From positions 62,001 to 126,000 of the forward strand of contig CANLWB010000006.1 of NCBI GenBank assembly GCA_947494695.1: a stretch of 64,000 nucleotides of DNA, read 5' to 3'. This document shows, piece after piece, positions 46,684-57,333 of this stretch. Positions within the stretch are counted from its first letter, which is position 1. Every line of letters begins with the position of its first letter. This DNA comes from an uncultured Flavobacteriaceae bacterium. GTDB taxonomy: Bacteria > Bacteroidota > Bacteroidia > Flavobacteriales > Flavobacteriaceae. The notes beneath the pieces were generated by a model. The model was given only the letters and a program-made list of their open reading frames with translations, searched no databases and was not told the origin of the DNA. Position numbers and translations under genes: made by a program.

Positions 46684-49629
46684 ATGAAATCAATTACTAA
46701 AAAATTGCTGTTTTTCATGCTTATTTTACCGGTCTATTTAACGGGTCAAAATATGCTTAGAGGAACAGTAACCGAACTGTCCACTTCTACCCCATTGCCC
46801 GGGGTAAATGTCGTCATTAAAGGTTCACTTAAAGGAACCGCGACAGATTTTGACGGAAATTACCAAATAGAAGTCAATACCGGCGATATTATTGTATTTT
46901 CTTATGTTGGGTATCAATCCCAGGACATACCATATACGGGTCAATCGACCATAGACATCCAGTTGGTTGAGGATGCCGCCTTACTTGGGGAAATTGTAGT
47001 CATCGGTTACGGATCTACAACTAAAAAGGATGCTACTGGTTCTGTAGAGGCCATTACTTCTGAAGATTTTACCAAAGGTAATATTGTGACGGCCGAGAAC
47101 TTACTAAATGGCCGTGTAGCCGGTGTTAGTATTAATACCAGTGGAGCGCCCGGGTCTGGTTCTCAAATTAGAATTAGAGGAGGGTCTTCCATCAATGCTT
47201 CTAACGATCCACTAATCATTATAGATGGATTACCCATCGATAATAATAGCGTTACAGGTTCCAGGGGTGTTTTGGCAAGCATTAACCCAAACGACATTGA
47301 TTCATTCTCCGTCTTAAAGGATGCTTCGGCTACGGCAATCTATGGATCGCGAGCAGCAAACGGAGTAATCATTATTGTTACTAAAAAAGGAAAATCTACA
47401 TTTAGTGCAACTTACGATACGCAGTTTAGCTTTGGTGAAATAACCAATACCATAGACGTTTTCTCTGCTAATGCCTATAGACAACTTGTAACCTCTCAAC
47501 CCATTAACGGAACAGTTATAGATGAAACCTTATTAGGAAATGCTAATACCAATTGGCAGAATGAGATTTTAAGACATACAGCATCCAATCAGCACAACAT
47601 AAGTATGCAGGGATCACTTTTTAAAGTATTGCCTGCCCGGTTTTCATTTGGTGTAGTAAATCAGGAAGGGGCAATAGAAACGTCTAAATTTGAAAGGAGA
47701 AACCTGAGTCTGGCATTAAATCCAACATTTTTTGATGATCATTTAAAAGTAAACCTCAACGCCAATTTGGCTTTTGAAGATAACAGGTTTGCCGATGCCG
47801 GTCAAATTGGAGCGGCTATGCGCTACGATCCCACGCAACCGATATTTGATCAATCATCGCCCTTTGGCGGATACTACCAACACAGAAACGGTAATATTAT
47901 TGCCCTGGGAACAACCAATCCCGTAGCCTCTCTATTTCAAAGAAACAATACAGGGGATGCCAATAGGGTATATGGAAACTTAAACTTTGACTATAAGTTT
48001 CATTTTTTACCAGAGCTTAGAGCTGTAATTAATCTTGGACTTGACAGAACAAAATCTAAAGGTTTTGACATCTCAGACCCATTAGTTGCAACGACTGATG
48101 CAGACCAGTTATTTAAAGGATCCTTTAAAGAAAATGCACAAAAGCGTACCAATGAGCTATTCGATGGATACCTTACCTACAAAAAAGATTTCGATGCATT
48201 TGGCACCGAATTTACAGCGGGATATTCATACCAAAAATTCACCAATAGTGGAATTAACGGTAGAAACACCACCGACCCCCTAAGTGTTGATGATGTTTAT
48301 GCCGATCCCGATGTGGTCCTTATAGGATTCTTTGGACGGGCTAACATTAGTTTTTTAGATAAATACTTGCTAACGCTGACTTACAGACGCGACGGTACCT
48401 CTCGTTTTAGTAAAGACAACAGATGGGGTAATTTCCCGGCGGCGGCACTTGCCTGGAATATTAGCGATGAAGACTTTTTAAAGGACTCTAAAGTGATCTC
48501 CAATCTAAAAATAAGAGCTGGTTATGGTATTACCGGTCAGCAATCCGTAACTCAAAAAGACATCTTTTTAAACCGTTACAGAGGAGGTCTGGCGAATTCT
48601 CAATTTCAATTTGGGAATGGTATCATAAGGTCATTAATAGCTTCTGAAATTAACCCGGATTTGAAATGGGAAGAAACAACAACCATCGAATTTGGTATCG
48701 ACTACGGTGTATTCGACAACAAAATATCTGGGTCTTTAAACGTTTTTCAAAAAAACTCGAAAGATTTATTATTTGAAGCGTCTGTGGCCGATGGAGCCAA
48801 CTTTTCCAACAGCGTGATTCAAAACATTGGCGAATTACAAATTCAAGGTCTTGAATTCTCAGCAAATGTCGATGTTATTTCACAAGACGACTTCAAAGTA
48901 GATTTTAATTTCAATGCCACATTATTGGATAGAGAAGTTAAAGAATTAGCTTTGGGTCAGGATGTAAGAACTGGTGGTATTAGTGGTGGTACTGGGAATA
49001 ACATTCAAATTCACAGAGAAGGGCAAGCTCCTAATTCGTTTTATGTTTTCAAACAATTATACGACCCATCGGGAAACCCTATTGAAGGGGCTTATGCCGA
49101 CTTAAATGGCGATAATATTATCAATGACAACGATCGATACATTAAAGAAAACCCTGGGGCAAATGCTATTTTAGGGTTTCAATCGAACGTATTCTACAAA
49201 AATTTCGATCTATCTTTTAATTTAAGAGCTAATCTTGGGAACTATGTTTATAACAATGTGAATTCTTCAAAATCTCAATATGAATTGTTGCTCGATAATG
49301 CTGTACTCGGTAATGTACCAACTACAGTTTTAAACACCAATTTCCAAAGAACTTCAGATGTTATTATCTCAGACATTTTTGTTGAAAATGCGTCATTCTT
49401 AAGAATGGATAATATTACTCTGGGCTATACTTTTAATGACGTTTCTAAAGTCCTTAAAAGTGTTAGAGTCTGGGGTGGTGTTCAAAACGTATTCACGATT
49501 ACAAACTATAGTGGTTTAGACCCGGAAGTAACGGATAATGATTCAGATCTCACATTAACTCTGGGTATTGATAATGTAGTATACCCAAGGCCAAGAACTT
49601 TTATGGCCGGAGCTAATTTTAAATTTTAA
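46684..49629 (+). CDS. susC: SusC/RagA TonB-linked outer membrane transporter
   Basis: A 981-residue outer membrane protein with a signal peptide ending LTGQ (about residue 22), a CarboxypepD-regulatory-like domain (about 25-100), the SusC signature plug (ENLLNGRVAGVSI, then IRIRGGSSINASNDPL) and a beta-barrel ending in aromatic KF. It imports oligosaccharides across the outer membrane with TonB energy, working with the SusD lid 4 nt downstream. The alpha-glucan enzymes around it point to maltooligosaccharides. The operator and promoter lie in the gap with lacI. Confidence 0.96.
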   Translation: MKSITKKLLFFMLILPVYLTGQNMLRGTVTELSTSTPLPGVNVVIKGSLKGTATDFDGNYQIEVNTGDIIVFSYVGYQSQDIPYTGQSTIDIQLVEDAALLGEIVVIGYGSTTKKDATGSVEAITSEDFTKGNIVTAENLLNGRVAGVSINTSGAPGSGSQIRIRGGSSINASNDPLIIIDGLPIDNNSVTGSRGVLASINPNDIDSFSVLKDASATAIYGSRAANGVIIIVTKKGKSTFSATYDTQFSFGEITNTIDVFSANAYRQLVTSQPINGTVIDETLLGNANTNWQNEILRHTASNQHNISMQGSLFKVLPARFSFGVVNQEGAIETSKFERRNLSLALNPTFFDDHLKVNLNANLAFEDNRFADAGQIGAAMRYDPTQPIFDQSSPFGGYYQHRNGNIIALGTTNPVASLFQRNNTGDANRVYGNLNFDYKFHFLPELRAVINLGLDRTKSKGFDISDPLVATTDADQLFKGSFKENAQKRTNELFDGYLTYKKDFDAFGTEFTAGYSYQKFTNSGINGRNTTDPLSVDDVYADPDVVLIGFFGRANISFLDKYLLTLTYRRDGTSRFSKDNRWGNFPAAALAWNISDEDFLKDSKVISNLKIRAGYGITGQQSVTQKDIFLNRYRGGLANSQFQFGNGIIRSLIASEINPDLKWEETTTIEFGIDYGVFDNKISGSLNVFQKNSKDLLFEASVADGANFSNSVIQNIGELQIQGLEFSANVDVISQDDFKVDFNFNATLLDREVKELALGQDVRTGGISGGTGNNIQIHREGQAPNSFYVFKQLYDPSGNPIEGAYADLNGDNIINDNDRYIKENPGANAILGFQSNVFYKNFDLSFNLRANLGNYVYNNVNSSKSQYELLLDNAVLGNVPTTVLNTNFQRTSDVIISDIFVENASFLRMDNITLGYTFNDVSKVLKSVRVWGGVQNVFTITNYSGLDPEVTDNDSDLTLTLGIDNVVYPRPRTFMAGANFKF

Positions 49630-49633
49630 AAAA

Positions 49634-51244
49634 ATGACTATGAAAACAAGATTTAAAATACAAAATACATTTGGGTTTGTATGTCTTCTAATGGTGGTGA
49701 TACTAACGTCTTGCACCAGTGATCTGGATATTACGCCCAACGATGATCAAACGGTTTTAAGTGACAATCTTTTTGAAAATGAAGCTGCTTATAAACAAGT
49801 TTTAGCCGGTATCTATGCTAATTTAGCATTAACGGGAACAGACGGACCAGAAAGTTCTAATTTAAAAAATATAGATGCGGGAACCAGTCAATTTGGTCGT
49901 GTACTTCTATATGTACAAACACTTTCTGCAGATCAAATGATCTGGTCTTACGAAAATGACCCGGGAACCAGAGAAATTCAAAGGAATTTGTGGACCGCCC
50001 AAAACCCTTTATTATTAGGTATGTTTAGTAGGGCCCATTTATCTATCGCGCTTGCGAATAACTTTTTACGTGAAACTACAGATGACAAACTAGATGGAAG
50101 AAACGTATCGAGTTCTGTAAGAACAGATATCTCGGTCTATAGAGCCGAAGCCAGACTTATGAGATCGATGGCCTATTATTATTTAATGGACATCTTTGGA
50201 AAAGCAAATTTTATAACCGAAGATATTACGCTTAACACACAACCGGAAGTTTACGACAGAGCGCAATTATTTAATTTTATAGAAACGGAGTTAAATGAAA
50301 TAGAACCTGACTTAATCGCACCGAGACAAAATGAATATGGTCGGGCAGACCGCGCTGCAGCACACATGATCTTGGCAAAGATCTATTTAAATGCTGAAGT
50401 ATATATAGGCGAAAATCGATATAGTGATTGCCTCAGCCATTGTGAGCAAATCATTGGCGGTGGTTATGCACTGGCAGACAACTATCTGCACAACTTCATG
50501 GCAGATAATAATACGAATTCTGCGAAGAACGAAATCATTTTCCCTATTGTTTCAGATGGTGTAAGCACTCAAAACTATGGTCCGACAACGGTTATGATTA
50601 ATGGTTCGGTTGGTAGCCTGGAACAAAATGGAACCGAAGTTGGCGTTGGTGCTGGCGGATGGGGTGGTGCTATTAGGGTTAGAAAACAATTTGTTAACCT
50701 TTTTGGAGCTGCCTTTGCTAATGACGATAGAAATACCATTATTTCGGGGGGAAGACCTATAGACATAGTTGATATTTCTGATCGGGATACAGGTTTCATC
50801 ATACAAAAATATTCTAACGCGACTTCTACTGGAGGTTTTGGTGTAGATCAAACTTTTGTAGATACAGATTTTCCTTTGTATCGACTAGCCGATGTATATT
50901 TAATGTATGCCGAAGCACATCTTCGAGGAGGAGGTGGTAGTGCATCCGCTGCTGTAGATTACATCAATGCGCTAAGAACAAGAGCTAATAATTCTAACAC
51001 CATAACATCTGGAGATTTAAATTTAGATTTCATTCTTGATGAAAGAGCCAGAGAACTTCACTGGGAAGCACATAGAAGACAGGACCTTATTAGATACGGC
51101 AGGTTTACCGGAGGTAACTACAATTGGGCATGGAAAGGTAATGGTAGTAATGGCATCTCCCTACCTGCTCATTTTGACCTTTACCCTATTCCAGTAGCCA
51201 GTATGGCAGCAAACCCTAACCTGACTCAAAATCCAGGGTACTAA
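49634..51244 (+). CDS. susD: SusD/RagB glycan-binding lipoprotein
   Basis: A 536-residue lipoprotein (signal peptide ending LTSC, about residue 27) with the SusD family TPR helices: YRAEARLMRSMAYYYLMDIFG, RADRAAAHMILAKIYLNAEVY and a C-terminal DERARELHWEAHRRQDLIRYG. It sits on top of SusC as a lid and binds starch-like ligands at the cell surface. Met1 or Met3 could start; both are in the same window. 4 nt after susC. Confidence 0.95.
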   Translation: MTMKTRFKIQNTFGFVCLLMVVILTSCTSDLDITPNDDQTVLSDNLFENEAAYKQVLAGIYANLALTGTDGPESSNLKNIDAGTSQFGRVLLYVQTLSADQMIWSYENDPGTREIQRNLWTAQNPLLLGMFSRAHLSIALANNFLRETTDDKLDGRNVSSSVRTDISVYRAEARLMRSMAYYYLMDIFGKANFITEDITLNTQPEVYDRAQLFNFIETELNEIEPDLIAPRQNEYGRADRAAAHMILAKIYLNAEVYIGENRYSDCLSHCEQIIGGGYALADNYLHNFMADNNTNSAKNEIIFPIVSDGVSTQNYGPTTVMINGSVGSLEQNGTEVGVGAGGWGGAIRVRKQFVNLFGAAFANDDRNTIISGGRPIDIVDISDRDTGFIIQKYSNATSTGGFGVDQTFVDTDFPLYRLADVYLMYAEAHLRGGGGSASAAVDYINALRTRANNSNTITSGDLNLDFILDERARELHWEAHRRQDLIRYGRFTGGNYNWAWKGNGSNGISLPAHFDLYPIPVASMAANPNLTQNPGY

Positions 51245-51260
51245 CCAAAATGAATTCAAA

Positions 51261-52391
51261 ATGAAAAATTTTAAATATATATCAGCTTTTATACTTGTAG
51301 TATGTGCTTTCATACTTACAAGTTCTTGCGACGATGATTCCGATCAATTTACGGCTTCGGAAACCACGCCCGTAGTGTTGTCCGGTTTAACTATTACCGA
51401 TATTGAATTAGATCCGTTTAATATTAATAACCCGGCAATGACCTTAACCTGGAGCCAGGCAGATTATGGGCAACAGGCATCTGTTAATTATAGCGTAGAG
51501 GTTTCGACCGATGAGGCATTCACGAACACTTCAGTAGTTACAAGTGTTACCGGAAACAATACGGTAACCCTTTCGGTAAGTGAATTAAATGCTGCCGCCG
51601 GAAATGTGGGTCTACCTCCATTTTCATGGAATACCCTGTACGCCAGAATAAGTTCTTCGATAGGAACACAAAATGGATTACCTGTTAAATCTAATAACAT
51701 TAGTTTTAATGTATTCCCGTACTTTAATTATTTGTTCGAGGATTATTACTTAGTGGGTAACGGAACAGCTCCTGGATGGGATAACAATAATAACAACCCG
51801 CCATTATTCAGAGACCCGGCAAATTCGAATCTATACCATTACACCGGTTATTTTACCAAAGGCGCTGGTGGTGATGGAGAAGGTCGATTTAAAATACTAG
51901 AAAACCGAGGTTTATGGCAACCGCAATGGGGTGTAACCGATAATGAAGGTGACGATGATATTAAAGCTGCTGGTGACATAGCAGGTAACCCAGGAACGCA
52001 ATCTGATGACCCAGGTAGATTTGGAGTTGAGATTGATGGCTACTACGCATTTACAATTGATTTCTCTAAAAGAACTTACACAAATGAAGTGTTTGATGCT
52101 AGTGGATCTGCAAGTTTTACAGGTATGGAAATTCAAGGTTCTGCCACAACGACTACGGCCATGACACAATCTAGCTTTGACAGTCATTTGTGGTACATAA
52201 CGAGTATCCCTTTGATTCCGGGAGATTTGCAATTTGTTACAAATACGGGTTCTACTTGGGCGGGAACTACAGAGTTTTCCGGTCAGGCCACCGAAAATGG
52301 AGGTTCTATTCCAGTGGTCGTTGAAGACGATTACGAAGTTTGGTTTAGTGACTTAGATGGTCGTTACATATTAATTCCATTAAACTTATAA
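51261..52391 (+). CDS. susE: SusE-like surface glycan-binding lipoprotein
   Basis: A 376-residue lipoprotein (lipobox ending SSC, about residue 22). An Ig-like SusE N-terminal domain (about 30-145) is followed by starch-binding-type modules with APGWDNNNNNPPLFRD and LWQPQWGVTDN, repeated in the next gene. SusE-type proteins bind starch at the outer membrane. 16 nt after susD and 16 nt before the susF-like gene. Confidence 0.9.
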   Translation: MKNFKYISAFILVVCAFILTSSCDDDSDQFTASETTPVVLSGLTITDIELDPFNINNPAMTLTWSQADYGQQASVNYSVEVSTDEAFTNTSVVTSVTGNNTVTLSVSELNAAAGNVGLPPFSWNTLYARISSSIGTQNGLPVKSNNISFNVFPYFNYLFEDYYLVGNGTAPGWDNNNNNPPLFRDPANSNLYHYTGYFTKGAGGDGEGRFKILENRGLWQPQWGVTDNEGDDDIKAAGDIAGNPGTQSDDPGRFGVEIDGYYAFTIDFSKRTYTNEVFDASGSASFTGMEIQGSATTTTAMTQSSFDSHLWYITSIPLIPGDLQFVTNTGSTWAGTTEFSGQATENGGSIPVVVEDDYEVWFSDLDGRYILIPLNL

Positions 52392-52407
52392 TTTAAAAAG
52401 AAAAGAC

Positions 52408-53886
52408 ATGAGTACACATATTAAAAAAATCGGCTTTCTTTTTCTTTCATTTGCTTTAATGTTTTTAGCATGTGATACTGAGGAAAGTATCGAAATAACC
52501 TCCCCAGATCCAGCGTTTATATTGCAACAGCCAGGTATTAGTAACGTATTCCTAAACTTTGGAACACCAGATAACGCGGCACTATCGGTTGCCTGGAACG
52601 ATGAAGTAACTGGAAGCACATCTTATGATGTTGAAATGTCACTAGATGCCGATTTTTCATCTTCTGTGAATTTAGGTAATGTTTCTACAAATTCATTCTC
52701 TATAAGCGTTCAGGATTTAAACCATGCGATAAGAAATGCGGGCGCTACGACGTTTAGAGATGTAGCTGTGTATATGAGAATAAATGCAGGGGGAACTTTA
52801 AGCAATAGTGTTCAATATTTGGTAACGACGTATCCTGTCGAGGTGCCACAAGTTTCAAGCCCAGCTAACAATGATAGTTTTGTGCTTGCATTAGCCACAT
52901 TGAATGATATCGCTATGACTGCTAATTGGTCCGATGATGTGTTATCCTCAACCTTGGGTATCGAAATTACCTATACCATTGAGGCCGCAATTGCGGGTAC
53001 TAACTTTGCATTACCGGTATCTGTTGGACAGGTAACGAACGACACAACTTTAAGTACCACGCATTCCGACTTAAATGCAGTGGTCATAGGAATCGGTTTA
53101 ACACCAGACACAGCAGGTGATGTAGATCTTAGAATTGTGGCCAGAAACACCAATGTTAATGGAAATACCCTGGAACGATTTTCAGAAACTATAACCGTTT
53201 CTATTACGCCTTATAGTGTTTCTTTCCCTTTCCTTTATATGGTTGGCGATGCAACAACTCCGGGCTGGGATAATAACAATAACAACACGCCTATTTTTAG
53301 AGATCAGGATGTTCCTAACAACTATGTCTTTACAGGCTACTTTGGTGTCGGAGCGTTTAAGTTATTAGAAGTTAAAGGGCAATGGCAACCACAATGGGGA
53401 ACTAACGACGGTTCTACCCTGGCCGTTAATACTGGTAGTGGATCTGACCCCGGAACATTCAACGTTGGTACCGCAGGGTACTACACATATACCTTCACAA
53501 CCGTTGGTGAAGGTGGTAACTTCACCGTGACCCCATACGATGCTTCATCGGCTCCAACATATCCTACTATGGGTATTATTGGGGACGCCACACCAGACGG
53601 TTGGAGCTCGGATACCGATTTCACTCAAGATCCAAACAACCCACATTTATGGTATTTAAATGGTGTTACACTTACCAATGGAGGTTCTATGCTCATTAGA
53701 GCGAATGATGTTTGGCCTCCAGATAGTAATGCCGCTATATGGAGACACACAGGTTCTCAAGAGCTTTATGGAATGGCCAGACTAGATAATGATGGTGGGG
53801 ATAATATTCCTTTCAACGAACCCACAGGAACTTACGATATTTGGTTCAATGATTTGGATGGTAATTATGTTATTATAGCACAATAA
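52408..53886 (+). CDS. susF: SusF/SusE-like surface glycan-binding lipoprotein
   Basis: A 492-residue lipoprotein (lipobox ending FLAC, about residue 22). Two Ig-like SusE-type domains (about 30-145 and 147-270) precede two starch-binding modules: TPGWDNNNNNTPIFRD with QWQPQWGTND at about 290-390, and a second with PDGWSSDTDF and HLWYLNG at about 400-490. It is longer than its neighbour by one domain and shares its binding motifs. A terminator-like hairpin follows, which may lower expression of the amylase downstream. Confidence 0.9.
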   Translation: MSTHIKKIGFLFLSFALMFLACDTEESIEITSPDPAFILQQPGISNVFLNFGTPDNAALSVAWNDEVTGSTSYDVEMSLDADFSSSVNLGNVSTNSFSISVQDLNHAIRNAGATTFRDVAVYMRINAGGTLSNSVQYLVTTYPVEVPQVSSPANNDSFVLALATLNDIAMTANWSDDVLSSTLGIEITYTIEAAIAGTNFALPVSVGQVTNDTTLSTTHSDLNAVVIGIGLTPDTAGDVDLRIVARNTNVNGNTLERFSETITVSITPYSVSFPFLYMVGDATTPGWDNNNNNTPIFRDQDVPNNYVFTGYFGVGAFKLLEVKGQWQPQWGTNDGSTLAVNTGSGSDPGTFNVGTAGYYTYTFTTVGEGGNFTVTPYDASSAPTYPTMGIIGDATPDGWSSDTDFTQDPNNPHLWYLNGVTLTNGGSMLIRANDVWPPDSNAAIWRHTGSQELYGMARLDNDGGDNIPFNEPTGTYDIWFNDLDGNYVIIAQ

Positions 53887-53910
53887 GTTTCATTATTTAA
53901 TTGTAACAAT

Positions 53911-53947
53911 AAAAAGGCTGTGTAACTATTATTTATACAGCCTTTTT
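53911..53947 (+). terminator. Hairpin between susF and the secreted amylase
   Basis: AAAAAGGCTGT pairs with ACAGCCTTTTT over a 15-nt loop, followed by a T run. It ends 13 nt before the amylase ATG, so partial read-through may set the amylase level. Confidence 0.75.
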
Positions 53948-53960
53948 TATTAAAATAGTT

Positions 53961-56846
53961 ATGAAAAAAATCACATTCCTATTAGGCCTCGTCTGCTCTT
54001 CATTTATTTTCAGTCAGCAACAAACCGTGAGTCATACCATTGCGCCTTCAACGTTCGAAGAAGGAGATACCATCACCATTACAATTGATGGTAGCAGTAT
54101 TAACGAAGCTGCATGGGGTATTACCGACAATGCCCTATACTTATGGGCCTGGTCTTTCGACACTAGTTTTTCTAATATTCAAGATTGTCCAACCAATGGC
54201 TCCTGGGGAAATTCGAACGAAGCCAACAGGTTAATCTACAATAACGGTACAGATACATACTCCATATCATTCGTTCCTTCAACCTTTTATTCAAGAACGG
54301 GAATAGGCCGCATTGGTTTTCTAGTTAAAGCAAAAGACGGTTCTGGAGACAAAAAATCGCAAGATATATTAGCCGATGTTGGCACATTTCAGGTCACTTT
54401 AACAGCACCTTCGGTAGCAACAACCATATTAAACTCAGGCGACAACTTAAATATTTCTGCAACGAATACTGGAGGCAATGCCGAATATGTTTTGAAAGCT
54501 AATGGAGACATTGTAAATACGCAAAACGGCATGGCCTCCTATTCGTTTACAGCCATGAATATAGTTGGTAATACAAATTACATACTGGAAACAACTTTGG
54601 GAGGTGAGACTAAAACAACCTTATTTTCTGTTCTAATAGACCCCGGGAATAATGCTGCCATTATGCCTCAAACCTATTTAGATGGTATCACCTACGATGA
54701 TAGTGACCCAACAAAGGCGACTCTCGTTCTTTATGCTCCTGGTAAAGACTTTGTTTACGTAGCCGGTAGTTTTAATAACTGGCAACCCGATGTCACATAT
54801 GCCATGCAGCAAGATGCTTCCAGACATGATAAGTTTTGGATTACCTTAAGCGGTTTAACGCCGGGACAAATTGAAACTTATCAATATTGGGTTGTAGACA
54901 AAACTCCCATAGCCAATTCGCCAACTTTAGTGAAAACTGCCGATCCTTATTCTACATTGGTGCTGTCGCCTTTCGATGACCCTTTCATCCCCGCATCCAC
55001 CTACCCCGACTTACCACCATACCCTTCCGGACAAGAACGTGAGGTAACGGTATTGCAAACAAACCAAACGCCTTATAACTGGCAGGTCCCTAATTTTTCT
55101 AAACCCAAAAAGGAAGATTTAATCATTTATGAAGTTCTGGTTCGTGATTTCGATGCTGATAGAAATTTTCAGGATATTATTGACCACATAGATTATTTTA
55201 AAAATCTAAATATTAATGCTATTGAATTCATGCCCGTCATGGAATTTGAAGGTAATGAAAGTTGGGGATACAATACCGCTTTTCATATGGCATTGGACAA
55301 GTTTTACGGGACCGAAACCAAGTTTAAAGAACTCATTGATACTTGTCATCAAAATGGAATTGCAGTCATCCTCGACCTCGCTTTAAACCATGCTTTTGGA
55401 AGAAACCCCATGGTTCGATTATGGATGAATGATGCAGATAATGATGGGTGGGGTGAGCCCAGTCCTGAGAATCCGTATTTTAATGAAACTCCCAGACATG
55501 CTTATAATGTTGGGTCGGACTTCGACCACTCTAATGCCTTTACAAAGGCATACACCAAGCGCGTGGTTAAACATTGGATAGAAACGTTTAAAATTGATGG
55601 AATTCGCTGGGATTTAACCAAAGGATTTACGCAAAACTGTTCCTCAGGAAACGAAAGTTGTACCAATAGCTACCAGGCAGACCGTGTAGCTGTTTTAAAA
55701 GAATATGCCGATTATTCCTGGAATTTAGACGAAACACACTATGTTATTTTCGAACATTTGGGTGCCGATAGCGAAGAACAGGAATGGGCGAACTACAGAA
55801 TTGGGGATGCCATTCCCAAAGGTGTGATGATGTGGAGCGAAATGTGGACGCCTTACAAAAATCTGGCTCAGGGACAATCCAGTAATATTAACTTTAATCG
55901 CATGGGGCATACAGCTCATGGTTTCACAGAAAAACGGGTTCTTGGTTACCCAGAAAGCCATGATAAGGACAGAATTATGTATGAAATGACAACGTTTGGA
56001 GTGAATACCACCCCGTCTCACAACGTTAGAGATTTGAACACAGCCTTAAAAAGAATGTCAGCTCTCGGCGCAGTAACGATTCCCATCCCGGGTCCTAAAA
56101 TGGTTTGGCATTTCGCAGACCTTGGTATGGATGATTCTATTTGGACCTGCTCAAATGGTCTTGTTAATTCAGATTATGATGGTAATGGGGATGGGGATTG
56201 TAAACTGGATACCAAACCTCAACCACAATGGGTTAACAACTGGCTGGCAGATAGTAACAGAAACAAGATATATCATGACTGGGCGAGATTAAATCGCTTA
56301 AAAATCAATGAATCCGTTTTCGAAGGTAACTATAACATAAGCTCCGGGACACAAACTCCCAGAATAAGTATTTATACCGGAAATGAAAATTCCGATGGCC
56401 CGGAGCTTAAAAATGTGATTATCATTGCTAACTTTTCGGTAACCAGTCAAAATATAAATCCAAATTTCCCTTACACAGGAACCTGGTACGATTTAATGGA
56501 TAATTCAGGAAGTACCTCTATAGACGGAAACACAAGCACTATTAATTTGCCTCCCGGGGAGTTTAGAATTTATGGAAATCAGAATGCCACACTTTCCTCG
56601 AAAGATTTTGAAAAGATCAACAATTTAAAAGTACTCCCTAATCCGGTTTATAACACATTTTCTTTGAATCAGGATGTTAATTCACTGAGTATATATAGTA
56701 TAACGGGGAAATTAATAGCGTCTTACAAAGGTGTATTCTCTAAAGGACAGTCTTTTGATACCTCTCACTTATCAAAAAGTCTTTATATCATAAAGGCTAT
56801 AACTACATTGGGACAGCAACAAACCCTGAAGGTGGTAAAGCTGTAG
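53961..56846 (+). CDS. Secreted GH13 alpha-amylase with T9SS sorting domain
   Basis: A 961-residue protein with a signal peptide ending IFSQ (about residue 19). Two Ig-like N-terminal domains (about 25-150 and 150-225) precede a CBM48-like domain (about 250-330; VYVAGSFNNWQPD), a GH13 barrel (about 385-790) with nucleophile D551 in GIRWDLTKG, acid E598 in VIFEHLG and D668 in PESHDKDR, and a type IX sorting domain (about 880-961; VLPNPVYNTFSL to the end). It is probably exported to the cell surface to cut starch-like polymer for SusC-SusF. Confidence 0.93.
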   Translation: MKKITFLLGLVCSSFIFSQQQTVSHTIAPSTFEEGDTITITIDGSSINEAAWGITDNALYLWAWSFDTSFSNIQDCPTNGSWGNSNEANRLIYNNGTDTYSISFVPSTFYSRTGIGRIGFLVKAKDGSGDKKSQDILADVGTFQVTLTAPSVATTILNSGDNLNISATNTGGNAEYVLKANGDIVNTQNGMASYSFTAMNIVGNTNYILETTLGGETKTTLFSVLIDPGNNAAIMPQTYLDGITYDDSDPTKATLVLYAPGKDFVYVAGSFNNWQPDVTYAMQQDASRHDKFWITLSGLTPGQIETYQYWVVDKTPIANSPTLVKTADPYSTLVLSPFDDPFIPASTYPDLPPYPSGQEREVTVLQTNQTPYNWQVPNFSKPKKEDLIIYEVLVRDFDADRNFQDIIDHIDYFKNLNINAIEFMPVMEFEGNESWGYNTAFHMALDKFYGTETKFKELIDTCHQNGIAVILDLALNHAFGRNPMVRLWMNDADNDGWGEPSPENPYFNETPRHAYNVGSDFDHSNAFTKAYTKRVVKHWIETFKIDGIRWDLTKGFTQNCSSGNESCTNSYQADRVAVLKEYADYSWNLDETHYVIFEHLGADSEEQEWANYRIGDAIPKGVMMWSEMWTPYKNLAQGQSSNINFNRMGHTAHGFTEKRVLGYPESHDKDRIMYEMTTFGVNTTPSHNVRDLNTALKRMSALGAVTIPIPGPKMVWHFADLGMDDSIWTCSNGLVNSDYDGNGDGDCKLDTKPQPQWVNNWLADSNRNKIYHDWARLNRLKINESVFEGNYNISSGTQTPRISIYTGNENSDGPELKNVIIIANFSVTSQNINPNFPYTGTWYDLMDNSGSTSIDGNTSTINLPPGEFRIYGNQNATLSSKDFEKINNLKVLPNPVYNTFSLNQDVNSLSIYSITGKLIASYKGVFSKGQSFDTSHLSKSLYIIKAITTLGQQQTLKVVKL

Positions 56847-56918
56847 CGTACAAAAATGCTTCAGTCAGATACATTTTGTCCCAACAAATAGCTACCTTTG
56901 TAGCCTCGTAACTTTATT

Positions 56919-56963
56919 AAAGCGTTCTGAAGCGTCATTTACAACCACGTTTCAGAACGTTTT
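56919..56963 (+). terminator. Terminator of the alpha-glucan plus-strand operon
   Basis: AAAGCGTTCTGAA (56919-56931) pairs with TTCAGAACGTTTT (56951-56963), one G-T wobble, 19-nt loop. Confidence 0.7.
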
Positions 56964-57333
56964 AAACAATTTAAAACTTTTATGATATCATGTATTGTGG
57001 ATGCCGGGTTTAATCCGATTATCTCATAAATATTTAAGTGAAGTAAAAAGGAAGAATGCTTCTTCAAACATATTTTCATCCTCATGACTTCTTTGGGGTG
57101 AATAGATAATTGGATATAACTTACCGTTTTAAGAAACCTTTGTAACATACCAACATGGCCTAAAATGTCTTAGCTCAATGTTTTCGAACAAGGTTTCAAT
57201 CAAAATATTATTATTAAACAAAATAAGGTCAGCTGTGCAGCGATAAAATTTGTCAATTAACCGTGTTATGACATGACATTTTTTAAAGCGCGCAACAGAT
57301 GATATTAAACCTTTTTCTTCCACCACAATACAA
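56964..57333. other. Gap before rsgA, possible gene relic
   Basis: No convincing gene on the plus strand. On the minus strand two short open frames (57326-57129 and 57148-56939) run on from each other in different frames and may be a frameshifted relic of one small gene. I do not recognise a family. Confidence 0.3.

Noticed and set aside
56939-57326. Two overlapping short minus-strand frames before rsgA
   Set aside because: They may be one frameshifted relic, but no family is recognised and neither frame is gene-sized.
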